Assembly (NCBI RefSeq): GCF_029407905.1
Contig: NC_073627.1
Span: 140,319,697 to 140,383,696, forward strand
Direction: 5' to 3'
Length of the DNA stretch: 64,000 nt
Origin: Bubalus kerabau
Lineage: Eukaryota > Chordata > Mammalia > Artiodactyla > Bovidae
Positions 53,913-63,944 of this stretch are shown piece by piece. The translations under genes and the position numbers were made by a program. The stretch's first letter is position 1; each line of letters starts with the position of its first letter. The notes beneath the pieces are model-generated. The model saw only the letters and a program-made list of their open reading frames with translations. It had not been told where the DNA came from and made no database searches.

Positions 53913-54130
53913 GGGGCTTCTCAGGTGGCTCAGTGGGTAAAGCATACTCCTGCGACACAAGAAAGAGGGGTTCCATCTCTGGGTTGGGAAGATCCTCTGG
54001 AGGAGGGCATGGCAACCCACTCCAGTATTCTTGCCTGGAGAATCCCATGGACCTAGAAGTCTGGCTGGCTGCAGTCCATGGGGTTACAGAGAGTCTGACA
54101 TGGCTAAAGTGACTTAGCATGCATGCATGC
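53913..54130 (+). repeat. Bov-tA SINE
   Basis: Complete with a (catg)n tail. An exact 11-bp target-site duplication, aagctaaataa, lies at 53902-53912 and 54131-54141. Confidence 0.95.
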
Positions 54131-54156
54131 AAGCTAAATAAAAGTATTATGAAGAG

Positions 54157-54418
54157 GGAATTCCCTGGTGGCTTAGTGGCAAAGAATCAGCCCGCCATTG
54201 CAGGAGACAATGGAGTTCAATCCCTGGTCCAGGAAGATCCCACATGCTGTGGAGCAACGAAGCCCCGTGGGCCACAACTACTGAGCCTGTGCTCTGGAGC
54301 CCATGAGGCACAACTACTGAAGCCTGTGTCCCCTAGAGCCTGTGCTCTGCAACCAAGAGAAGCCACCACAATGGGAAGACCATGCACCAACTAGAGAAAA
54401 GCCCACACAACCCACACT
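54157..54418 (+). repeat. CHR-1-type SINE
   Basis: Head ggaattccctggtggcttag, B-box side gttcaatccctggtccagga, long CHR body ending 'gaaaagcccacacaaccc'. Confidence 0.9.
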
Positions 54419-54924
54419 CATCTATATATATGACTGGCAGATAAGAGTGGGGCCAGGAATACATGGAGCCTTGTTTCCAGGAAGCATGGTAAACAAAGAG
54501 ATCTGTGTGAACAATTAAGTGGTGGGTGGGTATTAAGGTTGAAGAAACATTTTTTGAAGGATGGGGTACTTAAGCTTGTCCAGAAGGGAAAGTGAGGGAG
54601 AGGGAGAAACTTTGGAATAAGAGGGACAGGAGAATAATCATCCCTTCCATTTGTAGAAAATTTTATAATTTTATTCAGTACTTTGCATTTTAGAAACTCA
54701 TATGGTACAGATAGAATCAGCATCACAATCTACTTGACCCTCAGAAAGATCAAGGGACTTTAGTCAAGAGGAGAGAACAAGGGCATGAGCTCAGGACACC
54801 TGAAACTACTTTGGCTTCTGGTTTTTTCTGTTTTTATTATTGACCAGAAAGCAAATAATGAGGGGGAAAATGATTTTAGAAGTACTAGTGAGTAACCAGG
54901 AAATTTTTTGTGGAGAAACACATT
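54419..54924. other. Unassigned unique DNA
   Basis: 500 bases, no recognised feature. Confidence 0.45.
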
Positions 54925-55125
54925 CATTACCTAATTTAGCCACTGAGGTATGAGGTGGATCATTATCAGCGTTCTTCTCATTACATTGATGAGCATACGG
55001 AGGGTCAGACCAAGTGGCTTCCATAAGGCTACATAGCTAAGAAGTAGTCCAGAAGACCCTCAAACCCTTGTCTCCCGACTCCTTGTCCAGCGCTCTCTGT
55101 GCTGAGTCTTCTCATTGACAATACA
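54925..55125 (-). repeat. MIR SINE (antisense)
   Basis: 'aggtggatcattatcagcgt', 'ccataaggctacatagctaa' and 'ctcaaacccttgtctcccga' follow antisense MIR order. Confidence 0.75.
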
Positions 55126-55224
55126 ATTTCCTCTTGTACTTGTAGATAAGAAAGCCTACATGGAAATCAGCAGTGCTTCTCCCCATATTTCTGATTCTTC
55201 TGTCCTTGGGACACTGGAATGGTG

Positions 55225-55430
55225 TTCATCTTCATCCCCTTGAATAGCCATGACCATGTGACTTGTTTTAAACAGCGTGATGTGAATGAGTGTGTAGTTC
55301 TCTCTACATTGGCAACCTTGCAAAAGAGAACAGTAAGATGGAAGCTGCCTGAATGTGGCTAGACCTGTCTAGAGAATTCTCTAAAATTCTAGAATTGTCT
55401 AGAGAATTGCTTGAACCCAGAGCCAACATG
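55225..55430 (+). repeat. LTR-like ancient repeat fragment (tentative)
   Basis: 'ccatgaccatgtgacttgtt' and 'gcgtgatgtgaatgagtgtg' resemble the repeat at 20760-21145. The end contains short palindromes and a direct repeat, tgtctagagaatt. Confidence 0.4.
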
Positions 55431-55489
55431 GAGTGATTGAGAAATAAACTTAAGTGCCTGATATTTGGGGATTGTTTACAGCTGCATAG

Positions 55490-55715
55490 GGCTTCCCAGA
55501 TGGTGCTAGTGATAAAGAACCTGCCTGCCAATGCAGGAGATGTAAGAAATGAAGGTTCAGTCCCTAGGTTGGGAAGATCCCCTGGAGGTGGGCATGGCGA
55601 CCTACTCCAGTATTCTTGCCTGAGAATCCCATGGACAGAGGAGCCTGGTGGGCTGCAGTCCATGGGGTCACCAATAGGCAAACTGAAGCGACTCACTACT
55701 ACCACCACCGCAGCA
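55490..55715 (+). repeat. Bov-tA SINE
   Basis: Head gggcttcccagatggtgcta, full body, (acc)n(agc)n tail. Confidence 0.93.
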
Positions 55716-56124
55716 GCATGATCTCGTCTACACAGATGAAGGCCAACAGAATCTTCCCCATAGAGAAAGAATGCCCTGGTGTCTCATAGATAGCCCTATC
55801 CCAAAGAGGCAAGCATCTTCCCAGGATAACTAGGAAATTAAACATCCCCCTCGTAGTTAAAATGCCATCAGAACTTTTATAAAAGAGGCTATATTGGATG
55901 GTGAGTTTTTATTAGGAGGTTCAGTTGTGGGCTTGAGGAGAAAATGTTTTTACAGATGTTCAGGGCGTGTTATGAGGAAATGGCCTTTTACAGGCGGTTT
56001 GGATTGATGGGTTCTCTAGGGATGTTCTCTGACTACATGCACAGAGGAAGTAGGGAGGGGTCTGCAGAGGCCTAGAAGGACACAATGGAGTTTGAAGAAG
56101 ATCATGAAAGGGCGGCAGCTGAGT
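55716..56124. other. Unassigned unique DNA
   Basis: 400 bases, no recognised feature. Confidence 0.4.
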
Positions 56125-56290
56125 CCATGAGATAGAACAAGATTTGGAGTCACATAGATTTGGGTTTGATTCTCGGCTCTGCTGCTCATTACCCAGATTT
56201 CTTACTCTGTCAGAATGGTGTTCTACAAGACGAGACGAATGATACCTCGGTCTTAGAGTTATGATGAAACTTGATATTGTCATAATTGTT
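56125..56290 (+). repeat. MIR SINE
   Basis: 'gatttggagtcacatagatt' and 'gggtttgattctcggctctg' match MIR near its 5' core; the 3' half is diverged. Confidence 0.7.
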
Positions 56291-56434
56291 CTCATACTTT
56301 TGTTGTTATTCTTGTTGTTACCTTACAATGGGGACCTAGTGGTTCAGAAGTTTACTTTTTCTTCCTAAGCTTCATGGGCTCTGGGCAAAGGGTGGAGTTG
56401 GGAGAGAGGATTATACTTCCCATCAATTTTTTAA

Positions 56435-56757
56435 AATTCTTATTTTATGTTTTTTTAAGCTGTGCTGCATCTTTGTTGCTACCCTGGCTTTCCTCTGGTT
56501 GCTGCGATGGAGGGCTACTCTTCCCTTGCAGAGCTTGGGCTTCTCATTGCAGTGGCCTCTCTTGTTGGAGAGCACAGGCCCTAGGGAGGCAGACTTCATT
56601 AGTTGTGGCCCATGGGCTCTAGAGCGCAGGCTCAGTAGTTGCTCCGCATGGACTTTGTTGCTCTGCAGCATGTGGGATCTTCCTGGACCAGGGGTCAAAC
56701 CCATGTAACTTGCATTGGCAGGTGGATTCCTCACCACTGGACCAGCAGGGAAGTCCT
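56435..56757 (-). repeat. CHR-1-type SINE (antisense)
   Basis: 'tttttttaagctgtgctgca' at the tail side, CHR body phrases, and the head 'ccagcagggaagtcc' at the right. Confidence 0.9.
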
Positions 56758-56816
56758 CCTATTTTTATTTCTTCCTTTGTGACAACACTTTGGGGTGGTG
56801 CGATCCTGGGAACCAG

Positions 56817-58136
56817 AGGAACCAGAAATTAAATTGCCAACATACATTTGATCATCAAAAAAGCACATACTAGTAAAGTGATGCCTAAAATTTTCCAAGC
56901 CAGGCTTCAGCAATATCTGAACGGAAGTGAACCGTGAACTTCCAGATGTGAAAGTTGGTTTTAGAAAAGGCAGAGAAACCAGAGATCAAATTGCCAACAT
57001 CTGCTGGATCATCGAAAAGGCAAGAGAGTTCCAGAAAAACATCTATTTCTGCTTTATTGACTATGACAAAGCCTTTGACTGTGTGGATCACAATAAACTG
57101 TGGAAATTTCTGAAAGAGATGGGAATACCAGACCACTTGACCTGCCTCGAAGCAACAGTTAGAACTGGACATGGAACAACAGACAGGTTCCAAATAGGAA
57201 AAGGAGTACGTCAAGGCTGTATATTGTCACCCTGCTTATTTAACTTCTATGCAGAGTACATCATGAGAAACGCTGGGCTGGAGGAAGCACAAGCTGGAAT
57301 CAAGACTGCCGGGAGAAATATCAATAACCTCAGATATGCAGATGACACCACCTTTATGGCAGAAAGTGAAAAAGAATTAAAGGGCCTCTTGATGAAAGTG
57401 AAAGAGGAGAGTGAAAAAGTTGGCTTAAAGCTCAACATTCAGAAAACGAAGATTGTGGCGTCTGGTCCCATCACTTCATGGCAAATAGATGGGGAAACAG
57501 TGGAAACAGAGTCAGACTTTATTTTGGAGGGCTCCAAAATCACCCCAGATAGTGATTGCAGCCATGAAATTAAAAGATGCGTACTCCTTGTAAGGCAAGT
57601 TATGACCAACCTAGATAGCATATTAAAAAGTAATATGCTAAAGTAATATGACAAAGTAATACTTTGTCAACTAAGGTCCATCTAGTCAAGGCTATGGTCT
57701 TCCAATAGTCATGTATGGATGTGAGAATTGGACTATAAAGAAAGCTGAGCACCGAAGAATTGATGCTTTTGAACTGTGGTGTTGGAGAAGACTCTTGACA
57801 GTCCCTTGGACTGCAAGGAGATCCAACCAGTCCATCCTAAAGGAGATCAGTCCTGGGTGTTCATTGGAAGGACTGATGTTGAAGCTGAAACTCCAGTACT
57901 TTGGCCACCTGATGCAAAGAACTGACTCATTTGAAAAGACCCTGATGCTGGGAAAGATTGAGGGCAGGAGGAGAAGGGGATGACAGAGGATAAGATGGTT
58001 GGATGGCATCATCAACTCAATGGACATGGGTTTGGGTGGATTCCAGGAGTTGGTGATGGACAGGGAGGCCTGGCATGCTGAAGTCCATGGGGTCACAGAG
58101 TCAGACATGACTGAGCGACTGAACTGAACTGAACTG
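56817..58136 (+). mobile_element. BovB LINE, longest copy in the window (sense)
   Basis: About 1.3 kb. The 3' terminus shows the (actga)n repeat at 58118-58136. The 5' edge is rearranged: about 48 bases at 56817-56864 are a diverged direct repeat of 56973-57022, placed before the normal 'agtgatgcctaaaattttcc' segment. The element encodes the window's longest ORF, described separately. Confidence 0.93.
56927..57646 (+). pseudogene. BovB reverse-transcriptase core, 239 codons open
   Basis: A partial non-LTR reverse transcriptase of the RTE clade, which in intact BovB copies its own RNA at a nicked target. In order: 'GFRKGRETRDQIANI' (residues about 17-31), motif A 'FCFIDYDKAFDCVD' (about 42-55), motif B 'KGVRQGCILSPCLFNFYAEY' (about 90-109), the catalytic 'LRYADDTTFMAESE' (about 133-146), then the thumb-side 'EKVGLKLNIQKTKI'. 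Both catalytic aspartate blocks are intact. Between motifs A and B, 'HLTCLEATVRTG' lacks the eight residues FRNLYAGQ seen at 25196-26251, an in-frame 24-bp deletion. No endonuclease domain is present and the frame ends near the (aagtaatatg) duplication at 57630-57656. The ATG start is arbitrary, since the frame is part of a longer polyprotein. Not a host gene. Confidence 0.88.
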
Positions 58137-58139
58137 ACC

Positions 58140-60290
58140 TTGGGATGTGCTTTTGGGGGCTGGAGATGCCTTCTATTTAGAAGTTGTATTTAAGTTTTAA
58201 AAGCTAAGAAGAGCCAGGTGAGGCTGAGGGGAAAGAAGCAGAGTCCTGGTTGCTTAGAACTGGCCCCAGGCTAATGGTTCTAAGTGGGATGACAAAGAGG
58301 CCTTTCTACAGACTGACCTTCTGCATTGTCCAGCCTAGTTGGCCAGAGAACCCATCCAGGGTAGAATCCTTGTTAATATTAAATAGGACTGAATGGACTG
58401 AAAGTCTTAACTGTCTCTTATCTGCCTCATCTCTAGGGAACCTCAACCAACTGCTAGGTGGAGACATTAGATACAATCAAAGAGATAGGAAGGAAACCCC
58501 CAGTGCATTGATATGCCAAAATGAAGAGTAGTCAGGTGAGTCCATATCTGCTCCCATGGTCATGTCAGTCATTTTTTTTCTTCCTGTTTGAAAAGTTACT
58601 CAGTTTTGAGAGAGGACATTGGAATCTTTCCTTTCACTCAGATTTCCCAAACTTTATTTACCGACATAAATTTTCATGGTTGTGTGTATGTGTGTGTGAT
58701 AACTATGCAATAGCTACCCAATTATTTACTTAATTCCTTACAGTTGACTTATTTTTTTAAACACCCACTTTCATTTGATGCTGAATATCCATGGAATCAC
58801 AGCTTTTGCAGGTTTTCTTTTCTAGCAGGTTTTCTTTTGTAGCACGTATGACAATAAATATGTGACTCAAATTTTTTCAAGAGTATTGGCTCAGGGTCTA
58901 CCTGCAGTCATCTGGCAGACCCCTAGGAGTGCACAGGCCATGTTTTGGGGTCCCTACTCTGGAAGCCAAGGAAAGCCAGGTGGGGGGTCTTGCCTGTGGG
59001 GTTGGTGGGGAGCACCACCCAGAAGGGGGGCTCCATCTTGGTTCCTCTGCTGCCATCTGCTCCAAGCGAGCATCCTTTTGTGAAAAGCCCTGGATGGATC
59101 AGCCTGGCTGATTGGCTGGAGCTGTGCCCAGAGTGCCCAGATGTACACGCGCCTGGAAGATGGGGCACAGCTGGGGTTCGCTGCCTCCCCTGAGGCCTGG
59201 CTTTGCTGGGGAGGCTTGACTGTGCCTCCCCCTCAACTGTGGGGCTTCCTGCAGGGTGGGCTGGCAGCGTGGGACAGACCCCCCTTGTGCTGCGGCTCCC
59301 GGGCCGCCTCTGCCTGCCATGTGCTGCCACTGGGGACCCTCGGGTGCTTCCATGGCAACAGAACCATGGATTGTGCTTCCAAAAAACGTCTCAATCTCCT
59401 GTGTGTAGAGCTGGGCTGGGTGTGTGGAGCACATGGCAGTCACCGAGGAGGGGCAAGAAGAGGAAAGGAAGGGTTTGCAGGGCTCCCCCTCCCCCCTGCC
59501 CCATTCCATTTTCCTGAATTCCAGGGACTTCATTGTTTTGGATGCATGTCGGAAGTCGTGGGGACTGGGCTCATCAAGAAGTGGTGTTTGGAAGGCGATC
59601 TCATTTGGAAGTTCTCAGGGGCTATGTGCCCTGCCCCCTTCCTATCTTGAGAGTGGAGTTGCCTTATGCTGCCCTTCAGAAGCGTAGCTGGTCAGAGAGA
59701 GAGATGAGAAAGAAACATCCAATGGGGAGAAAAATAGAAAGGTAGAGTTGCCACAATAGCTTGGGGATTCTTACCACTCTGAATTCTTACCACTTTGGCT
59801 TAGAGGAAAAAAGTGAGCAAAGAAGAAAAGGTACCAAGATATCAAAACCTTGAACCTGGGACTCCTCACATAAGTGTTGCACTGGAATGAAGATACAACA
59901 TTTTTGTGTGCCCTGTGAACTTATGTTCCATCAGATGCTCCAGCCAGTAAAATGGTCGTCCAAAAGAATGTTCTGGAATTGAAACAATCTAGTCTATGAC
60001 AGTCCATTCTCCTTCTTGGGAATGGACTGTCTTGCCTCCAGAGAGAAGAGAGTGTTCTTAACCAGCCTCCTCCTTTTCCCTGTAAGGAAGGGAAATGGAA
60101 AACTTCTCCCATAGAGTGGTCAGACTTCTTTTTAGTATGTCTCACTTTTTCCCTTTGAGGACAATGACTTTGGGTTTGCCTTGTGTATGTAAAAGTTAGT
60201 CATGGTGCATCTGGGTCTCTATGGGTACTAATAAAAGTAACTTCAATTGACTAGTATGAGATTCCTGGAGTCTTGCTCATGGCTCTCACT
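58140..60290. other. Unique block, GC-rich in the middle
   Basis: 2.1 kb without recognised interspersed repeats. Around 58940-59640 it is GC-rich, with overlapping open frames of 135-169 codons on both strands but no recognisable domain. 'gcttccatggcaac' at 59346-59359 resembles an RFX X-box half-site pair. A tandem 'gcaggttttctttt' duplication occurs at about 58808-58840 and a (TG)n patch near 58681-58697. It could be regulatory DNA or a non-coding exon; no proof either way. Confidence 0.45.
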
Positions 60291-60291
60291 C

Positions 60292-60347
60292 TGCATTTAG
60301 AAGAACAGACACACATCTGTGCATTTAGAAGAACAGACACACATCTG
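60292..60347. repeat. 28-bp perfect tandem duplication
   Basis: The unit at 60292-60319 (starting tgcatttagaagaacaga) is repeated exactly at 60320-60347. Candidate length polymorphism. Confidence 0.97.
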
Positions 60348-60397
60348 TGCTCTGTAGTTGGGTAGGTGTTTCAGACTACAGTCCTATGTCACCTCTT

Positions 60398-60604
60398 GCT
60401 GCTTCAGTCATGTCTGACTCTTTGCAACTCTATGGACCAAAGCCCACCAGGCTCCTCTGTCCATGGGATTCTCCAGGCAAAAATACTGGAGTGAGTATGC
60501 CCTCCTCCAGGGGATCTTCCTGACCCAAGGATTGAACCCCCATCTCTTACATCTCCTGCCTTGGCAGCCAGGTTCTTTACCACTAGTGCTACCTTGGAAA
60601 CCCT
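60398..60604 (-). repeat. Bov-tA SINE (antisense)
   Basis: Complete. An exact 11-bp target-site duplication, tgtcacctctt, lies at 60387-60397 and 60605-60615. Confidence 0.94.
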
Positions 60605-60615
60605 TGTCACCTCTT

Positions 60616-60974
60616 AAGAGACTGGAATCTGTTACCCTGTGGCAGGAGGCTGAGCTTTTGGCAGTGTGCCAGGCCTTGTGGTGTGCCTTGGGGTGTTTGG
60701 CCCAAAGCAAGCAAGCAAATAGTTGTTGAATAGCCAAATATTATTTTCCTTATTATATTCTAGGATTAGAATTCCTTTAGGAGTAAAAAGGATTCGGACA
60801 AGTTTACAGTGCTTAACTTTAGAATTTGGGATTATCACAATATCTTCAAAGAAAAATCATGAGTGGCCTTTGTACCACCTGTCAGCTCTGGGCCACCCTT
60901 TCCCCTCATGATGCAATGAAGATCCCCAGTGCTAAAAGTAAATAAGTAATAAACATAAAAACTAATTTAAAAAT
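60616..60974. other. Unassigned DNA
   Basis: 360 bases with no recognised feature. Confidence 0.4.
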
Positions 60975-61110
60975 CAACCTGAGGAAATTTCCTCTCCGGT
61001 AAAGTCAGAATCATCCCAAAATCTGTTCCCACATGATGCTATGAGGACTAGATGGGATGCTATCATGGAACTCCTAGACCCTGGCGCATAGTACTGCCTC
61101 CATCAGTGTT
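60975..61110 (+). repeat. Possible MIR fragment
   Basis: 'gctatgaggactagatggga' and 'ccctggcgcatagtactgcc' fit the MIR 3' half loosely. Confidence 0.4.
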
Positions 61111-61185
61111 GGTCTTCCCCCTTCCTTTGGGGCAAGGAGTCCAGCTTTGACTTACTGAATCATAAGCAAGTCATTTTTAACCCTT

Positions 61186-61406
61186 GCTGCTGTGCTGTGC
61201 TTAGTTGCTCAGTTGTGTCCAACCCTTTGCAACCCCGTGGACTATAGCCTGCCAGGCTCCTCTGTCCATGGGGATTCTCTAGGCAGGAATACTGGAGAGG
61301 GTAGCTGTTCCCTTCTCCAGGGGATCTTCCCAACCCAGGGATCAAACCCAGGTCTCCCGCACTGCAGGCGGATTCTTTACTGTCTGAGCCACCAGAGAAG
61401 CCCTTA
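61186..61406 (-). repeat. Bov-tA SINE (antisense)
   Basis: Complete, starting (gct)n and ending with the head 'gagccaccagagaagccc'. Target-site duplication ttaaccctt at 61177-61185 and 61407-61415. Confidence 0.94.
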
Positions 61407-61415
61407 TTAACCCTT

Positions 61416-62474
61416 ATAAAAGAAAAATATGGTATTCCCTTACTCATTTTACTGCAGTTTTAAGGAAACTCAAAAGACCTGTGTTTGGTTCTACAACCTC
61501 TATGCCTTGAATTTCCTGTCTTTTTCAGAGCTGTGGTTCTTTATACTGTTTTTGCTTCCTCCACCCCCTACCTCCCCAATACTGCATGGCATGCATTTAC
61601 TTCCCAAGTGAACCACATTTCAATTCTGTTTCAAGAGTTTCAGTATCTCTCCGCACGTCTCTGGAGACCCATGGGATGGCTCCCAGCCCCAGACTTCAGT
61701 GACTGCTGTGAAACATCAACCATCATTCAAGCCTAGCTCCGCAGAGCTGCCCACTTCCAGCACGTCTGTGCTCCCCATTGGCACTGCCTGCCTGGCACTC
61801 ACCCAATCCAGTCTGACACTTGCTGCTGAGGATGGGGAGGGGACCCAGGCAGACTTCCAGCTCTTTCGTGAGCTGGGTGCTGCCTGTAGCCAGCAACCAT
61901 GCAGCACTGTTCTGCAGGCATCAGAGGTCCCCAGCATAGTGGACTGGGGCTCTGAGCCACGGAAATGTATAAGCAGAGAGCGCTGAGGAAAGTAAATTAG
62001 CTCCTGGCATTGAGTCCTGCTGATGGAAGTGCTTAATTTTTTTTTTTCACTCCTCAAGTACCACTTACCCCCCTGAGCCTGCTTCCTCACAAACAATGGA
62101 GCCGAATGTTCATTTGTTTGCTTGGAGCAGCTTGGGTTTTTCCCCCGTCTCAGTTCCAAAGGCTTGCTCAGCTGTCCTCTTTTCAGAAACCTGCCCCCCT
62201 TGGCTTTAGTGTCTTCTGTGTTTAATTGCAAATTATTGATTTGAAGGGAATTAATTTTTAGCTCTTGCCAGATTCAGTCGCTCCTGGGTTGGACTCTCCG
62301 GCAGGATACTCTAGGGATCCTGGCTGGGGCAGGGGGAGGACCGCTCAGGGCTCGGCTGGACTGTGCTGGGCTGGAGGCCACATGCCTCTTACAGGCTGAT
62401 CAGATAGATGCTGGGGCTGATGTTGTCTAGCCCAGTGTTTGCTCTATTTTGCTAGAGAGGAAACTGACGGCCAG
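61416..62474. other. Unique block with TAAT-core cluster
   Basis: About 1 kb with no recognised repeat. The part 61990-62270 has aagtaaattagctcc, gtgcttaatttt, gtgtttaattgcaaattatt and gggaattaatttttagc. A 171-codon minus-strand frame (61716-62231) shows no domain. Candidate conserved non-coding DNA; inference only. Confidence 0.45.
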
Positions 62475-62610
62475 TGAGTGCCGCTGATACGCAGAAGCAC
62501 CTGGGAGTTTAAAAAATTACTAACGTTTGCATCCCATCCCCAGAAATTCTGATTTATTTGTGGGGTGCCCTGGACAATGGGACTTTGAGAACCTTCCCAG
62601 GTGTTTCGCC
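62475..62610. mobile_element. MER5A-like hAT (Charlie) fragment
   Basis: 'agaagcacctgggagtttaa' at the left, 'atccccagaaattctgattt' in the middle and 'gggactttgagaacc' at the right follow MER5A layout. Non-autonomous, no transposase. Confidence 0.65.
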
Positions 62611-62707
62611 TGTTTAGCCTATCAGTTTCATTAGGGAGCAACGAACTCCCTGAGCCTTCCTAAATTGTGTACAAATATGCATTCATTTGCATAGCTGTAC
62701 CCTCATA

Positions 62708-62925
62708 CATGGGGCTTCCCTGGTGGCTCAGTTGGAAAGAATCTGCCTGCCAAGGCAGGAAACTTGGGTTTGATCCCTGGGTCTGGAAGATCCCCTGGAG
62801 AAGGAAATGGCAACCTATTCTAGTATTCTTGCCTGGAGAATCCCATGGGCAGAGGAACCCAGTGGGCTATAGTCTATAGGTCATAAAGAGTCGGACACAT
62901 CTGAGCAACTAAGCATATACTCCCT
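62708..62925 (+). repeat. Bov-tA SINE with (AC)n downstream
   Basis: Canonical head ggggcttccctggtggctca and complete body. An (AC)n microsatellite follows at 62930-62950. Confidence 0.94.
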
Positions 62926-63029
62926 GATACACACACACACACACACACACGTGTGTGCCTGATTTTCATATTGGTGATCTTAGAACCAAAGGAATCAAAT
63001 AATTATTATAATAATATAATAATATTTTC

Positions 63030-63140
63030 TCTGAGCATCTACTCTGCACCTAGCATTTTACATGCATTATCTCACTTAATGTATCACAAAAACCCTGCAA
63101 GAAGATGATGCTTTAATGGCTAGGAAAGATCAGCTGATTC
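63030..63140 (-). repeat. MIR SINE fragment (antisense)
   Basis: 'gagcatctactctgcaccta', 'catgcattatctcacttaat' and 'aaaaccctgcaagaagatga'. Preceded by an (ATA)n patch at 62999-63026. Confidence 0.75.
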
Positions 63141-63655
63141 TAGTTACCATTCTTCTGTCAGGTTTGGCATAACCATGCCTACTCTATTAATGAAGTGTCT
63201 GAGACTTAAAGGTCATTATTCCTGTGTGTCATGTGAGGCCACCACCCACCCAGGTGAGGAGGTGCGGAGTTCCTTTTGTGATTCTCAAGGTGGGGCCTCC
63301 TTCTGGGGAGTGGCAGCAGCAGGAGTTGAAGGACCAGAGGAAGCAGCTGTGGAAACAGAGAGCAGGAAAGTGTTAAGCAAGTTGTGGCCCGATTTCATTG
63401 AGCTGATTCATGGGTATGGATGTCACAGTTGTGCAAAAATGAACCTTTTTTTCTGTCATCGTTTGGGCATCATGTGTGCACATGTGTGTGTGGACACTGG
63501 TGTGCCTTGGTTCTGTGATGTATCACATCCCCCCACTCCCAACACACACACACACATACACACACAGGTCCCTGCAGAGGTCTCTGCATCATCTTTCTCT
63601 CACCTGTGAGGTTCTACAAGTCCCCCAGCCTCTCAGAAGCAATTTGAGGAAGCAT
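63141..63655. other. Unassigned DNA with CA/TG tracts
   Basis: A 144-codon frame (63175-63609) runs through a (CA)n tract at 63541-63567 and has no recognisable domain. TG-rich at 63475-63495. No gene call is supported. Confidence 0.4.
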
Positions 63656-63659
63656 TTCC

Positions 63660-63860
63660 TGTGTATTGGACTCCATTATGAGCACTTTACTAATATGAAC
63701 TTACTTAGTTCTCATAAAATCCTAAAAGGCAGGTGTTATTATCATCCCCATTTTACTGATGAAGACTTGGAGACAAAGAGGGGTTAAGTTACTTGCTCAA
63801 ACTCACACGGTAGGAGCCATGATTCCAAGTGTCACTTTGGCTCTGAAACTCACACTCTTA
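63660..63860 (-). repeat. MIR SINE (antisense)
   Basis: 'tatcatccccattttactga', 'gaggggttaagttacttgct' and 'caaactcacacggtaggagc' are the antisense MIR landmarks. A well-preserved copy. Confidence 0.88.
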
Positions 63861-63944
63861 CTGATATCATTAATTTGAGATCCTGAGTGTCCTGGAGTAC
63901 AACTGCGCTGGTGAAGGGATTTGATTAGTTGATTTCTTAATACT

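Noticed and set aside
59141..59650. 169-codon plus-strand ORF as a possible gene
   Set aside because: The segment is GC-rich and open in several frames on both strands; the product shows no recognisable domain, and no splice or promoter context supports translation.
61716..62231. 171-codon minus-strand ORF as a possible gene
   Set aside because: No domain or low-complexity signature recognised; it overlaps a candidate non-coding conserved island and an opposing 95-codon frame. Coding-substitution analysis would decide.
63175..63609. 144-codon ORF near 63.4 kb
   Set aside because: It reads through a (CA)n tract giving His/Thr repeats and has no recognisable domain or gene context.
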